NCBI RefSeq assembly: GCF_021155775.2
Contig: NC_060238.1
Span: 24,520,470-24,584,469 of the forward strand
DNA length: 64,000 nt
Direction: 5' to 3'
Source of the DNA: Neodiprion pinetum
Lineage: Eukaryota; Arthropoda; Insecta; Hymenoptera; Diprionidae
Shown here: piece after piece, positions 39,211 to 50,495 of the stretch
How positions within the stretch are numbered: position 1 is the first letter of the stretch
How the letters are laid out: each line of letters begins with the position of its first letter
The notes under the pieces: generated by a model
The model's database searches: none
Told to the model about the DNA's origin: nothing
What the model saw: only the letters and a program-made list of their open reading frames with translations
Program-made: the position numbers and the translations under genes

Positions 39211-42200
39211 TTATGCCGTACCTGCAACAACACTGTTCTGAGATTGAACCGTTGTCGTTGTAGCTTGTTGATTGTTCGGACGATTCTGATTGTGGTTTGT
39301 TAAAACTTTTTGTTGCTGTTGCTGTTGTTGCTGCTGCTGTTGCTGATGCAGTTGACTACTAGGTTGGCGATTTCCTCCACCGCCACTGCCTCTGCTTCCA
39401 CCCCTGTATCCGCCGCGATATCCGTTGTTACCACGATACATGCCACCTCCCATTCCGCGGTTGTAGTATCCACGTCCACGGAACCCGCCGCGTCTCGTCG
39501 AGGCGACTCCAAATGTCTCAGAGTTCAACTTACGCTCCGTCCGCCAATCCGTGCGTTGAGATCTTCTGTAATGAATAATTTTGATTTTTTCTTCTATTTT
39601 ATTTTTCATTCTTTTCACTAAATTAATGAACGTACAACAAAATATCTGCAGTATCGGTGCTACACTAGATCCATCCGCGCACAACAAAAGTACGGAAGCT
39701 ACAGTGTTACACCATTTTTATCTAGTATGAAATTCACATTCATCGCTTCAATTGATATGAAGTGAATCCGGCACTTTTCATACATAGAAGGTCACTTGCA
39801 AGTAAAAGATACAGACAGAAATCTGAATAAGTTAGAATCGTAAATTCGTCAAATTCTTCCAGAATTTCAATTCCCGTATTATTGAAACATTTTTACTTTT
39901 GGCAAAATAGCAAAGAACGTTGTTTTATAACGATTTGTAAAATGCGTGACGGAACTTACCCTTTACTCCTCTCTACAGCTTCGCAACTAATGTTGTCAAA
40001 GAATGATTTGGACTTGTCGTAATGTACGACGTCCGTTTCTTCCTCAGGCTCTCCCTCGCCCGCTCCAGTTTCATTGCCGCTATCGTCTTTTTTCTCATTG
40101 TCAGTACCGTTGTCAATCTTAGTCTTAGCCAATTGGGACCTGCAATTTTCAATCAAACTGCATACTCCGTCATAAATTATATGGCAACTCATTTGTCCAA
40201 ATGTCAATAAGCAATGTATCAAACCAGATCTCACCGAGAATATAAATCCTTTAAATTTTAATATACTCGGTTTAAAATATATTACTTGAATGTATTTACA
40301 AAAACGGGCATTTCAATATCTAGTTCGAAAACAGCGAATTGTATTGTTCAAGTGCTTCTACCTTAGCTCTTCGAACTGCGTATTGGCTTGTTCGAAGTCG
40401 TAGTCATTCTCGAACTTCAACATGTTCTTCGGCTTGTTATTTATGCTTCCTGGCTGCGGGGGTCTGAAGGTACCTCCGCCACCACCGCCGCGTCCCCTTC
40501 CTCGTCCGCGAATATTTCCTCGAGCTATCCAACCGCCGCGATTTCCGCGTCCCGCCTGATGCATCTGGGCGTGATTCGGCCCTGAAGGATGTCCGTGTCC
40601 TTGAAGTTGATTTCCGTCCTGCTTTTCACGATTGTCACGCTTTCCGTCGCTATACTGGGACATGCCGCTGCCGGTTCGCCCGCTGCCATGACTGCGAAAG
40701 TTTATTTACATAGGTAAATTACACAGTTAAAGAAAATGAATGAGCAATGATAGAATATTTAAAGAATGAAAGTACAAGTCATATTTTTACCAACCTTTCA
40801 CGATCGCGATAAGATGGTTGTATGGTTCTAGCGTTGGGCTTGTCGCTCATCGGTTTGTGGATGTTGGCGTTCGTCGACCGCTGTTGATGGCCAACCTGCG
40901 TGCCCTGATCCATAGTCGGACTTTTCCTAGTCATCAGGGATGAAGTGGGAGTAGTCGATCGAGATCCTCCGCTGATCAAGTCCAACACGCCTGTATAGCA
41001 GGGGGGAAAATTCGATTTTTTAATTGGGATACTTTTGTTTTATCCTTTGACTTTCCACACGTATACAAACAATATTTTTGAGGCAATCTTGAGGCAGACG
41101 AATTTACCAATAATGCAAGAGAAGACAGACATCCTGTTCTAATGCGATCAATGATGCCCTTGAACAATTCTGGTGTATTGCTATGAGATATTGGACTTTT
41201 TACATCTTCCGCAGCTCTGTCACATTAAATAAGCCGCAGAAGATGCATTTTTGTCAATTAGTTTTAGTTATCTACAGCACCGGATAATTGAAGAATTATT
41301 CAGCTGATTTCCGACAAAAAAAGAACCAGACAGGCAGTGAATGTTTTTCAAAAATTTTGAAACTGTTCTACATCTTGAGTAAAATGAAGTTATTTATATA
41401 TACGTTATAATTGAAGGTCACAATTATCGCACGGTGCTGAGATGGTTAGTAATAGTTATTTAGAAGGTAAAATGGTAAACTGTATGAAACGGTAGCAAGG
41501 AAGATGAACAATTATATTAAAGCATCGGTGTACTCTCTTTTAAAATGATCTCATAGTGATTTTCTACAAATTCATGCTAGATTTCGGAACATGACAAATA
41601 AAATAAATAAATAAATAAATCATTTGAAAGAATTTGCAATTGAGAATAAATGAATACATGCCAACAATGTGGATAGAGATAGAGATAGATGGAAAGATGG
41701 ATCGCACAAGTAAACTTGCAATCGATTAAGGAAAGTTACACATATTTTATACCATAATGTAAATGATAACTGGTTTTGCTATATTTGTTCTTTCGTTTGT
41801 TTGTAGGCAAAACTATACTGCTCCTAGTTGAAGAAGAAACAGATTAAACGTGCAACGAAAAGAGTCAAATGGAACAGTGACAAAGCACTATTGAATCGAT
41901 ACGATTTGGTTAAGGAGTTTTAAAAGCTGTTCCAAGAGTGAGCTGAACAATACCAAAACTTGAAAGTACAGTTCACCTCATAAATGAAACATTGCACATG
42001 TAAATAACGAGAATTTGATATAAATAATTCTTTATACGATCCGCGTCATGTTTCAAATGCAAAAAATGAGTTGAAATTTCTCAAATGCAGCGAGCTGAGA
42101 TAGATGTAATAAAATTCTTAGAATAAAAAAGCAGCTATGCTCAGAAGCAGATTTAAAAGAAAGACGAGAAAATATGTACAGAGACCAGCCAAAGCAGAAG

Positions 42201-44312
42201 TGCATTAATGTAATGTTATTTTTGCGGCAAGAACCGTAATTTTTCAGTCCACGTTAAACCGTTCATAATAAAAAAGGCAGGACTGACTCTTTTTCTCTTG
42301 GTTGAAGTAAAAAAGCAACGAGAGGCGAGCAGATGTTAGATAAAAGTGAAGAATAAGTAAACAATTATACCAAATCAAGCTGAAAAGCATCAGGCATGCC
42401 GGGTAGCAAGATCATAGCAAAAACAGTTTACCATCTTCCAAAGATTGGTCTTTTTGAATTTGATCAACGTTGCCCGGTGCTATCGAGTTTGGGATCGAGA
42501 CGACGTTGGGTGCTCCGGTGGAGCCCAGGCCCAACTCACTTGGTTGTTTGTTCATAGCGACTCGAGGATCTCGTCCAGCTGCAGGCATACCCATAACTGG
42601 ACCCATGGCTCCCATGGCTCCAATTCCACCCATCGCGTATCCGCCTCCGTACTGGCCGCCCATTGGTCCGATTTGACCCATCATCGGATGGTTGAATCCT
42701 GGCTGTGGCTGGTAAGACGGCTGACCCATGTTGGGCTGTACTGTCATCTGTGAATTGGTAATATTTATGTAACAAGTAACCGAGCTGCCGCGTCTGCCGT
42801 AATAAAGCTGGACAATTTACACAAGTGTTAGGAAAGTTGAGCGATGAAGCGAAATAATTCATTCCAAAAATGATCTTTGAATCAGCAATATTTTACCTGG
42901 ACAATGGCTGGATCGTTTGGAATGGTGCTGACATTGTTGACGACTCTGATGTCTTTAATGTCAGATCCTCGAAATAATATGTATTCATAGACTTGGTTTT
43001 GTGGCGCTACTGGAAACTGGGTCTCTCGATCCTCAGTCCCAAAGGAACGAACTGTAACGAATAAAAACAGTCTTAACGAAAAATAGTAATCGATCGTTAG
43101 TGAGTATTTGGCACTCGTCGGAATGTGTCTTAAAAATAATAATAATAACATTAACGATAATTTATGAATGAAAATTATTGAACATTGTCTGAATTTTACT
43201 CTCTCTATTGATATTAGAGAAATTGGAAAACTTGTGAGTAAAATGCAAGACTGTTATTTGAAAATAATCGAGCAAAAACATATATCTTTGTAAGAAAATC
43301 AGAAAGTACAATTGATTGACGATTATCAATGATGTGATACGTTATACACAAAATCGATTCCAACTATGTTTACGTTTACGTTAATCCCAGAATTCGTTGA
43401 GCGGATATTTCAAATCCAATCCAAACGGTTCTCGTTTGAATAGATAGAACGCTCGAAGGAGGGAGAAAAAAAAACAAAAACAAAAACAAAATACAATCTC
43501 TTAGGTGAACCTGAGAGCCCGTCATCATACGACTGTGCTGAAATATATTCTTCACAACAAGCGTTTGAAGGTGATACACGTAATTTTGACTAGGATATCA
43601 TGATGGAGAAGTGAAATAATAGAAGGGGGGGGGGGAGGAGGAGGAAGGGAAGAGAAGAGAGAAATTACAGTAGATATAACTAATTGAAATATCGCAATGA
43701 AATTGTTGTTATTTCAATCATTGCGGATGAAACGTAACTGCGACAAATTTTCGGAAAGAGGAATAACAACGTAAAGAATGGAAATACATAACACAGCGGA
43801 AGAACGAGAGAGAGGGGGTGAGGGGGGAAAGGGGGGGGGGGGAGAAAGAGAAAGACAGAGAGATAGGCAAAAGATTGCGACGCGAGATTGTAGGATCGTA
43901 AACTCTGGTGACCTGGATTGTTTTCATAAAAAGAAATGAGAGAAAAATATATGATATGAAAAAGTGATAAGTTAAGGTAGTACAGAAGAACTGTCAAAAA
44001 AGAATATAATCAACCGGTATCAATAGTTGAGAATGTAAAAGCTACTTGTGGAATATCGAGTAGTTGTTGAATTATAGGGAAATAAAGGTAATAAAAGATG
44101 TTCTGGTCGTCTGCGAGCATCGGGCGGTTGGGCTAAACTATGAAAACGGCGGAAACAAAGTTGATGCGAGAAAGAAAGGAGTCCATCTTACCGTTGGCTA
44201 AGGCGATCGTGCACTCCTGTGGATCGACGGTAAATAAACGGCCTTCATAACGAATATCTGCCTTCGATATTAGGCTTATCTTAGAACCAAGCTCCGGCAT
44301 TCCGGCACTCAT
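39211..44312 (-). CDS. Trailer hitch (LSM14/RAP55 family mRNP protein)
   Basis: Seven coding exons in transcript order: 44312-44192, 43051-42897, 42747-42432, 40990-40795, 40691-40362, 40139-39960 and 39565-39211 (stop), giving 550 residues with consistent phases. The N-terminal LSm14 domain (about 1-80) starts MSAGMPELGSKISLISKADI and includes RGSDIKDIRVV. A Met/Gly/Pro-rich linker follows, then an RG-rich patch, the DFDF segment (FENDYDFEQANTQFEEL, about 354-371), the FFD box (about 413-427, KSFFDNISCEA), the TFG box (about 436-452, LNSETFG), an RGG region and a Gln tract of 11 residues. This is the full family layout. Family members bind mRNA, act with the DDX6 helicase (Me31B) in P-bodies and germline granules, and repress translation. 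It is divergently paired with Cyt-c1. Confidence 0.96.
41596..41620. repeat. AAAT microsatellite in a trailer hitch intron
   Basis: About five AAAT units in the long intron 40991-42431; otherwise this intron is plain AT-rich sequence. Confidence 0.8.
43621..43870. repeat. Purine-rich, G-run sequence in trailer hitch intron 1
   Basis: Two purine blocks, 43621-43664 and 43801-43868, include uninterrupted G runs of about 10-12 and shorter G tracts. The plus strand is G-rich, so the transcript of trailer hitch (minus strand) would be C/T-rich here. Confidence 0.8.
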
Positions 44313-44972
44313 CTTGAAACTTTTATGTATTACTAACGATCAACGAGATGTACTTAGATACCCGATACCGTCCGCATCTACCGCTCCATACAACCGTCTG
44401 AACGCGAAACGATATACCACAAAAACTATGCGCTGCTGGCTCTCTATACGCTCTACGCGCCAGCTGACACCGATGGACGATGTACGCGATGGCGGAGGAT
44501 CTACGACACCCGAACGCAAGGCTGCCAACTTGACGATACGAACGCGCGTCGGTCGTCTGCTCGAAAATCTGGTCTAATCTTAATCTGAGATTTTTAATTA
44601 TTACAAAACTTTTCACCGGTCAGCTACGCGTCGGTGATAAATCTGTTTCAGGCATCTATCGTTGTTCGGATTTTCAGCGTTAGATGATTTCCAATAATTT
44701 AGGACACTCACATTTACCGTTCGACAAACGCTTAGATAACGTTGGCTAACATGGAATCGTGACGTCATCGCAATATTCCTAATCTTACAATAATTGATTT
44801 TAATTATATTATGAATAGCATTATAGTCGATATTTGAACGAAAATTAATAATATTTTCAACCTCTGTTTATCCGGTATTTATACTCGGGATGTATGCAGA
44901 AAAAATATCTTCGTCAAATTAACGGTACATCCAACGACTCGTGTTCTTTTGCAGTCTGCACCTCTAGCTAAG
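44313..44972. promoter_or_regulatory. Shared divergent promoter region, trailer hitch / Cyt-c1
   Basis: The start codons of the two genes are 660 bp apart and face away from each other, so both promoters or 5' UTRs must lie here unless further upstream exons exist. An acceptor-like CTTTTGCAG at 44946-44954, just before the Cyt-c1 ATG, hints at a separate 5' UTR exon for that gene. No TATA box is evident. Start sites are inferred only. Confidence 0.55.
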
Positions 44973-47320
44973 ATGGCGGCATCGCTGGGAAGGGTTTGCG
45001 GTTCGGGTCTTTTAAAAGCCAGTAATGGTGCTCTATTTAATCAAGTAGGTAAATTTTGACCCGAAAAATCGTGGCTTACTACTCAGAGTTTAATTCGCGA
45101 TAATTCCGATCGAGCTGTTCCTTTTGTCAAAGTCACAAATTGGCCACGACTGTCTCTCTATCGAGGGAAGTTCACTCCTCACAAACCTTTGACTGAACGT
45201 TTTACCATCATAATTTAACCGTCTGTAATCGTCAGTTCGTTATTACGAGTCATCTATAGTTAGTTTCTAAGATAGCTGGCGGTTTATTGACAAACTACTT
45301 AATCAGAGCAAAGGTCCAGAGGATACTTTGACAATTTTAGTGTCCATTTAAAATGATATATTCTCCCTTCATACACGTTATGTAATAGAGCAACATTCAG
45401 CCTCTTGTTATGTACGCCTGTTGACACATTTTATGCAGTTCTGAATTTATCATTATAACGAGAAGAAATATCTCCTTCATCTTCTTGCAGGTCAGCACCT
45501 TCTCGACCGCCCGAGACTGGGCAAAGGGACGAAAAACGGTACGTCACATAACAATGCACAGCGTCTAACGTCCTTCCCTGCCCTATCCCAACCTCTAGAG
45601 TTCCTAAAATTCATGACGACATCCCTGAAGTTTGATTTTATTTTACTCCGTGAGTAAAATATACCAGGATATTAATGATATCCCTGAAACTAGACAATTG
45701 GACATTTTTGGCATTTGAAAACCTGACACGAAGGGCGATCGTACAGTTTGTAAAAATAAATTTAATATCTTAGTCAGTTACGTGTTTCTCACCGCATTTC
45801 GATGTGTAAATAATTCCCAACCGCAGTGGTTTCTATTGAAATTTGCAGTTGCTAGCATGCCTTGGCGTTGCGACAGGCGGTGCTGGAGCTTTGGTATATG
45901 CCTTGGAAAGTTCCGTGAAAGCTGAGGGCGTTGAATTACACGCTCCAAATTATGCCTGGGACTTTTATGGGCATTTAAGTTCCTTCGATCATGCCAGGTA
46001 ACGTTGAATCAAATGTGATGTTAATTGGACTTCTAGGAGAAGTGTAAAATATATGTAGAGTCGGAAGATTGAAACGTAACTTGCACTCATAACAATTTCA
46101 GCTTGAGAAGAGGTTGGGAAGTATATAAGAACGTCTGCTCCTCGTGCCACAGTCTCAAGTACGTCGCATTCCGTGAGCTCATTGGCGTTACTCACACGGA
46201 AGCGGAAGTTAAGGAAATGGCTGCAGAATATGAGGTTTGTTGCTCCTCTTTCTAGATTCGAGAGTAACGCTGAATAGTAGAGATATCTGATTTCAAGAAT
46301 TTCACATCTCCGGGGATGGGGAGAGTAGTTGAACAGTTATAAAATTGTTTCCATGTCGTAGTATACACGCATCCTTTTGCATTCATCTCACTTGTGTTTT
46401 TAACTCTACTTCAGATCAAGGACGGTCCAAATGACCAGGGAGAATATTACATGAGGCCAGGAAAACCCTCGGATTACGTCCCTTCGCCGTATCCCAATGA
46501 GGAGGCTGCTCGAGCAGCTAACAATGGTGCTTATCCACCAGACTTGACGTATATAGTAAACGCTAGACACAACGGAGAGGTCGGTACTATTTTACGCTAC
46601 GCAATTTTACTACCTTCTGACTTATTTCATCAATTTCATTTACATCTCTTTCCAGAATTACATCTTTTCTCTCTTGACTGGCTACTGTGACCCACCTGCT
46701 GGCGTCGTTCTAATGGACGGCCAGTATTACAACCCTTATTTCCCTGGTGGAGCTATCGGTATGGCACAGGTAAGCCAGCAAAATTTCGAATCGCCTGTAC
46801 TTGTAGTTGATTTACAATAATCAATTTATGCCAATGATATTCAATGTACTTATAGAATTTTCTCCTCCAGATTTGATCATTTTATTCCAATTTTTTTCTC
46901 AAAAAACAGGTAATCTATGACGAGGTACTTGACTTTGAAGACGGAACTCCAGCAACTGCATCGCAGGTAGCCAAAGATGTAGTCAGCTTCCTTACTTGGG
47001 CATCGAACCCAGAGTTTGATACCAGAAAGCGATGGTTTATCAAGGTGACGATTTTATAAACCTGTACAATTCAAAACATATCGTAACAGTTACCTTTCAA
47101 AAAGATACGATTATCAGGCTATTTATTGCTGCCAAAATCATAGTTTGTTTTTCTACTCACATATGCTTTATCAGCAATTGTTAATGGTTTCCTCGTTCTT
47201 GTTTTTCTATTACAGGCCGTGGGAATCTTCACGTTATTGCTTACGGTTACTTATTACATGAAGAGACACAGGTGGTCAACCATCAAGAGTCGTAAGATCG
47301 TTTTTGCGCCGAAAAAGTAG
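44973..47320 (+). CDS. Cytochrome c1, heme subunit of respiratory complex III
   Basis: Eight coding exons: 44973-45044, 45491-45538, 45849-45997, 46102-46234, 46415-46579, 46656-46769, 46910-47044 and 47216-47320 (TAG), giving 306 residues, the usual length for insects. The N-terminus (MAASLGRVCGSGLLKASNG) is basic and hydroxylated like a mitochondrial presequence and is followed by a hydrophobic sorting segment (about 41-60). The heme c attachment motif CSSCH is at 102-106; the probable axial Met is 225 in GGAIGMAQ. A C-terminal membrane anchor (about 272-288) is followed by a basic tail ending FAPKK. It carries electrons from the Rieske protein to cytochrome c on the outer face of the inner membrane. 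All exon phases join cleanly and nothing looks defective. Confidence 0.97.
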
Positions 47321-47503
47321 TAAAAGTTTGCAGATATAATAACACGAGTTAAAATAATTAGCCAAGAAAAATTATCTGATCCCTCATGATAAAGGAGAAG
47401 TAGTTTTTTATTTAAAACCGCAAGGAACAGAGACAATTTTCGATGTTAAACAGTCAAGAAAAGCAAAGAAAAAAAAGAAAAATAATAGTAAGAACTTACG
47501 TTG

Positions 47504-47509
47504 AATAAA
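47504..47509 (+). terminator. Polyadenylation signal AATAAA, Cyt-c1
   Basis: AATAAA in TTGAATAAATCG, 184 bp after the stop codon, on the coding strand. Confidence 0.55.
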
Positions 47510-48217
47510 TCGTGACCACATGCATGCGAACGTTGGAAGAACTGGCAGACAAATATATGTTTGTATATTCAACATCAAATAATATTAATAATATATTAAT
47601 ATCTGTACAATGTACATAGCGACAATGACCTATTTACCCATTGACCTAGGATTGGGTAATTTGTCAAAATAAAAACAAAGAAATACAATACTCTCCGCAA
47701 ATCAACAAATATCTCTATAACAAACAATATTGCCTCTGCCATTAATGTGTGCGCATTGTAATTATCATACATACATACATGTACGTAATGATTTTGTAGA
47801 TCAAAACGCCATTGTACATCGTGAGTTGACTCTCACTGTAAACATTGAACAATAATAATTATTCGTTTAATATTTGAATCGAAGACCTTTGGCAAAATCG
47901 TACCTAGCTTGGCCTCTAGCTATTTATCGTTACTCAACAGCTTGGCCATTTCCCCAGTGTAATAAGCTTGTTAATAGTGCTCTATATCCTGCACAGAAAA
48001 TAAATTACCAATAGTTCCGTAAAGGGGGGAAAAACGAGGGTGGTAGGAATAATACTCTTCAAACGCTTTCCATTTTATGGAATGAGATCGTGTTTTGAAT
48101 AAAAATCAGGAATTAAATGACCTATTAAATTCGTTTTTAATCTTTTTAATATTAGTCGTAACAATATGAAATGACGGTAACATGTGGCTGCTTATTGTCT
48201 TGATGAAAATTCGTACG
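47510..48217. other. Spacer between convergent Cyt-c1 and the glucan-binding protein gene
   Basis: AT-rich. It must hold the 3' ends of both genes. For the minus-strand gene only ATTAAA-type signals are seen (near 48139-48150). No other gene is recognised. Confidence 0.5.
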
Positions 48218-50448
48218 CTACAACGCCCAAACTTTGACATAGTCCACTTTGAGAATGGATCCCTCGTCTGTCCACGTATTTTTCCAAGTATCCTTGGCAG
48301 TGTAGAAGTTCAGCAAAGCCTAAGTTCGTAAGTAAAGTAAATTCGTTTTTTCACTTAAAGTATATACTTACAATGATTTAACGAATTAGTGATTTACTAT
48401 CACGTGTGGTTTTGATTTGTATTCAGAAATTCGGTTTAATATTAACTAACAAAACTCTCCAAGTAATCGTAAAAACTTCTCGCCTTGTATTTATTGCAAT
48501 TTTTCTTTTTTTTTTTTATAATCGTGTTTTCAATTCTCCATTCGTTAGTCTAAGAGCGATAGTATAAAGCAAGCTCGACTCACCTTCGACTGTAGATTCC
48601 CCCACGGTTTGTGGTGCTCCCCACTTGTACAATTGTCTGGGAATTCTCTCTGTCCACCAACGGCGACACCGATGCTGATGTAGAACTGTGAATTGAACAG
48701 TAAAGTGAAGTGGAGTTTCAAAAGAAAAAAGGATATAAACATACCGGCTTATCGAATACAGAATTGGGACTGCCGTTGCGACTGGTTGAGAATTCTTGCA
48801 CGTAAGCCTCCTGTGGATATGCCTTCTCCCCGAAACTTTCGCCATCTACTTTGACAGATATGGCTGTCGGGGTCCATTCCAGTTCGTAAATGTGATAATC
48901 GTCGCCCCAGTAACTCGACGAACGTTTTTTCGACATCGTAGTAACCTCGATTGGAGTAGACTTGCTGACTACAGCACCCGCCTTTAACTCGTGTCCATCT
49001 ATGTCCGCACCTGAGCTATCGCGCAAGTTTCTGTTTCCAACTGCGCTTGCCAATCTAAATTCCCCTACAGTATAGCCAGATACGTATTCCGCGTTTATCG
49101 GCAGCAGTTTTATTACTGAAAGTAAACAAGGCGAGGGTCTTTTTATTGAGAATAAGCAAAGGCAAGCTGATAGCGGGTCGAATATCAAATTAGCATATTA
49201 TTTTCTCAAAAACACAGTTAATGTTGGTAAAAAATCTGCCTACTTGGGTATATCCAGTCTCCTTGTGGAAGTTTGGCACGAACTTCGACGCGTCCGTATT
49301 GAAAATTGAAGGACTTCTGGGTGTCGATGAGGCCGGAGGCTACTGGCGGTAAAATGGAATACGATATAGCTTGCTTGTAGCATTCGTTGGATCCGACTTG
49401 ACCCGTACACCTGTGGAATTGATTCGACGTCAATTTTAATTAATACAGAAGGAAGTAAAAATATGTACTCTTTAAGGTTGCAAGTGAATTTGACAAACCC
49501 ATGCACAGTCATATTTCCACGACGAATAAAGTTCTCGTTGCCTCCCTTGTCCAGGAGTGTCGGCTTGATTCTTAACTCACCGTCTCTCACCACCAAGTTT
49601 TCGTCATTACCTGTATACACGACAAACTCGTAATCCTAGAACAGCGGAAGTACAACGTTGGGTGAAGGAAAATTCTTCTCTGAAAAGATTTTTAAAATTA
49701 AATCTAGCCAAAGGTGTTCAAAATTAATTACCGGGGGACCTGTGAATCGCTTGACGGTCCTCCACTTGCTCGGTTCTAGCTCGTTGAAATAATCCTCGAA
49801 CAAAATTTGTCCGGTACATGGCTGGCTTCCGTTAAAGATGGTATTCGACGGGTTGCAGGAGGCGACAGTAACGTGCGGAGTTCCATCGTAATTGTACAGT
49901 TCTACAAGCCATATTCCCATTTACAAAGCGTTTATCTTACAGTTGAAATTGAACGAAAGGAAAGAAAAAAGTGGCAAGGTCACTCACGTGTGACGGTCAA
50001 GCTCTGGTCGAGCAGATTGTACCCAAGACCTTCGTAGACAACGTGCATCCAGAGGTAAATTGTATCGCCAATCTTTATCCTAGTGGTACGGTCTTCGTAA
50101 GTCCATTGATCGCGTCTAGGTTTGATTATGTCAACGGCTATCGTTCCTGCCTCCAGCGAATAAAATTCCTCGTTGAACTTTACGTGATATGCGACAAGTG
50201 AGATCCCCTCTCCGTCTGAGAAATATATTCATAAGATTGAATATCATCTTATAAACTGAGAATATAGTGGATGAGAAGAAACAAGACGTTTCGTTTTACT
50301 CACTTGGTATTGAGAGTCGCAAGCCCTTCGGATACAAAGGTATGATCGTTGGGTTCGGGGGAACATATTGAGCTGTAGATATCGTCGGTGTTAGTAGATG
50401 AAGAACCAGTGGAATCAGACCAATGCCGCAGTGAATTTGCAGCCTCAT
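48218..50448 (-). CDS. Beta-1,3-glucan-binding protein (GNBP/beta-GRP family), non-catalytic GH16 type
   Basis: Eight coding exons in transcript order: 50448-50304, 50215-49988, 49901-49732, 49635-49499, 49410-49244, 49115-48745, 48685-48584 and 48319-48218 (stop), giving 473 residues. The 5' UTR continues to an acceptor at 50495. It has a signal peptide of about 26 residues, then a CBM39-type glucan-binding domain (about 27-125, with EGISLVAYHVKFNEE and GYNLLDQSLTV), a linker, and a GH16-like domain (about 180-473, with YGRVEVRAKLPQGDWIYP and FYISIGVAVGG). The GH16 active-site motif ExDxxE reads E301-F-R303-L-A-S306, so only the first Glu remains. Family members are secreted hemolymph receptors that bind fungal glucan and feed the Toll and melanisation cascades. 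No hydrolase activity is expected. Confidence 0.94.
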
Positions 50449-50495
50449 TTTATACGTCGATTGCTTTAAGTGTTCGTTGTCATTCGTCCACTTGT

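Noticed and set aside
39300..39621. Leu-rich and Asn-rich open frames opposite the trailer hitch Gln tract
   Set aside because: They are products of the CAG/CAA repeat read in other frames. The minus-strand frame continues the trailer hitch protein with the right phase.
49807..50201. Plus-strand open frames across the glucan-binding gene
   Set aside because: They are antisense to exons whose minus-strand frame gives a complete CBM39 and GH16-like protein.
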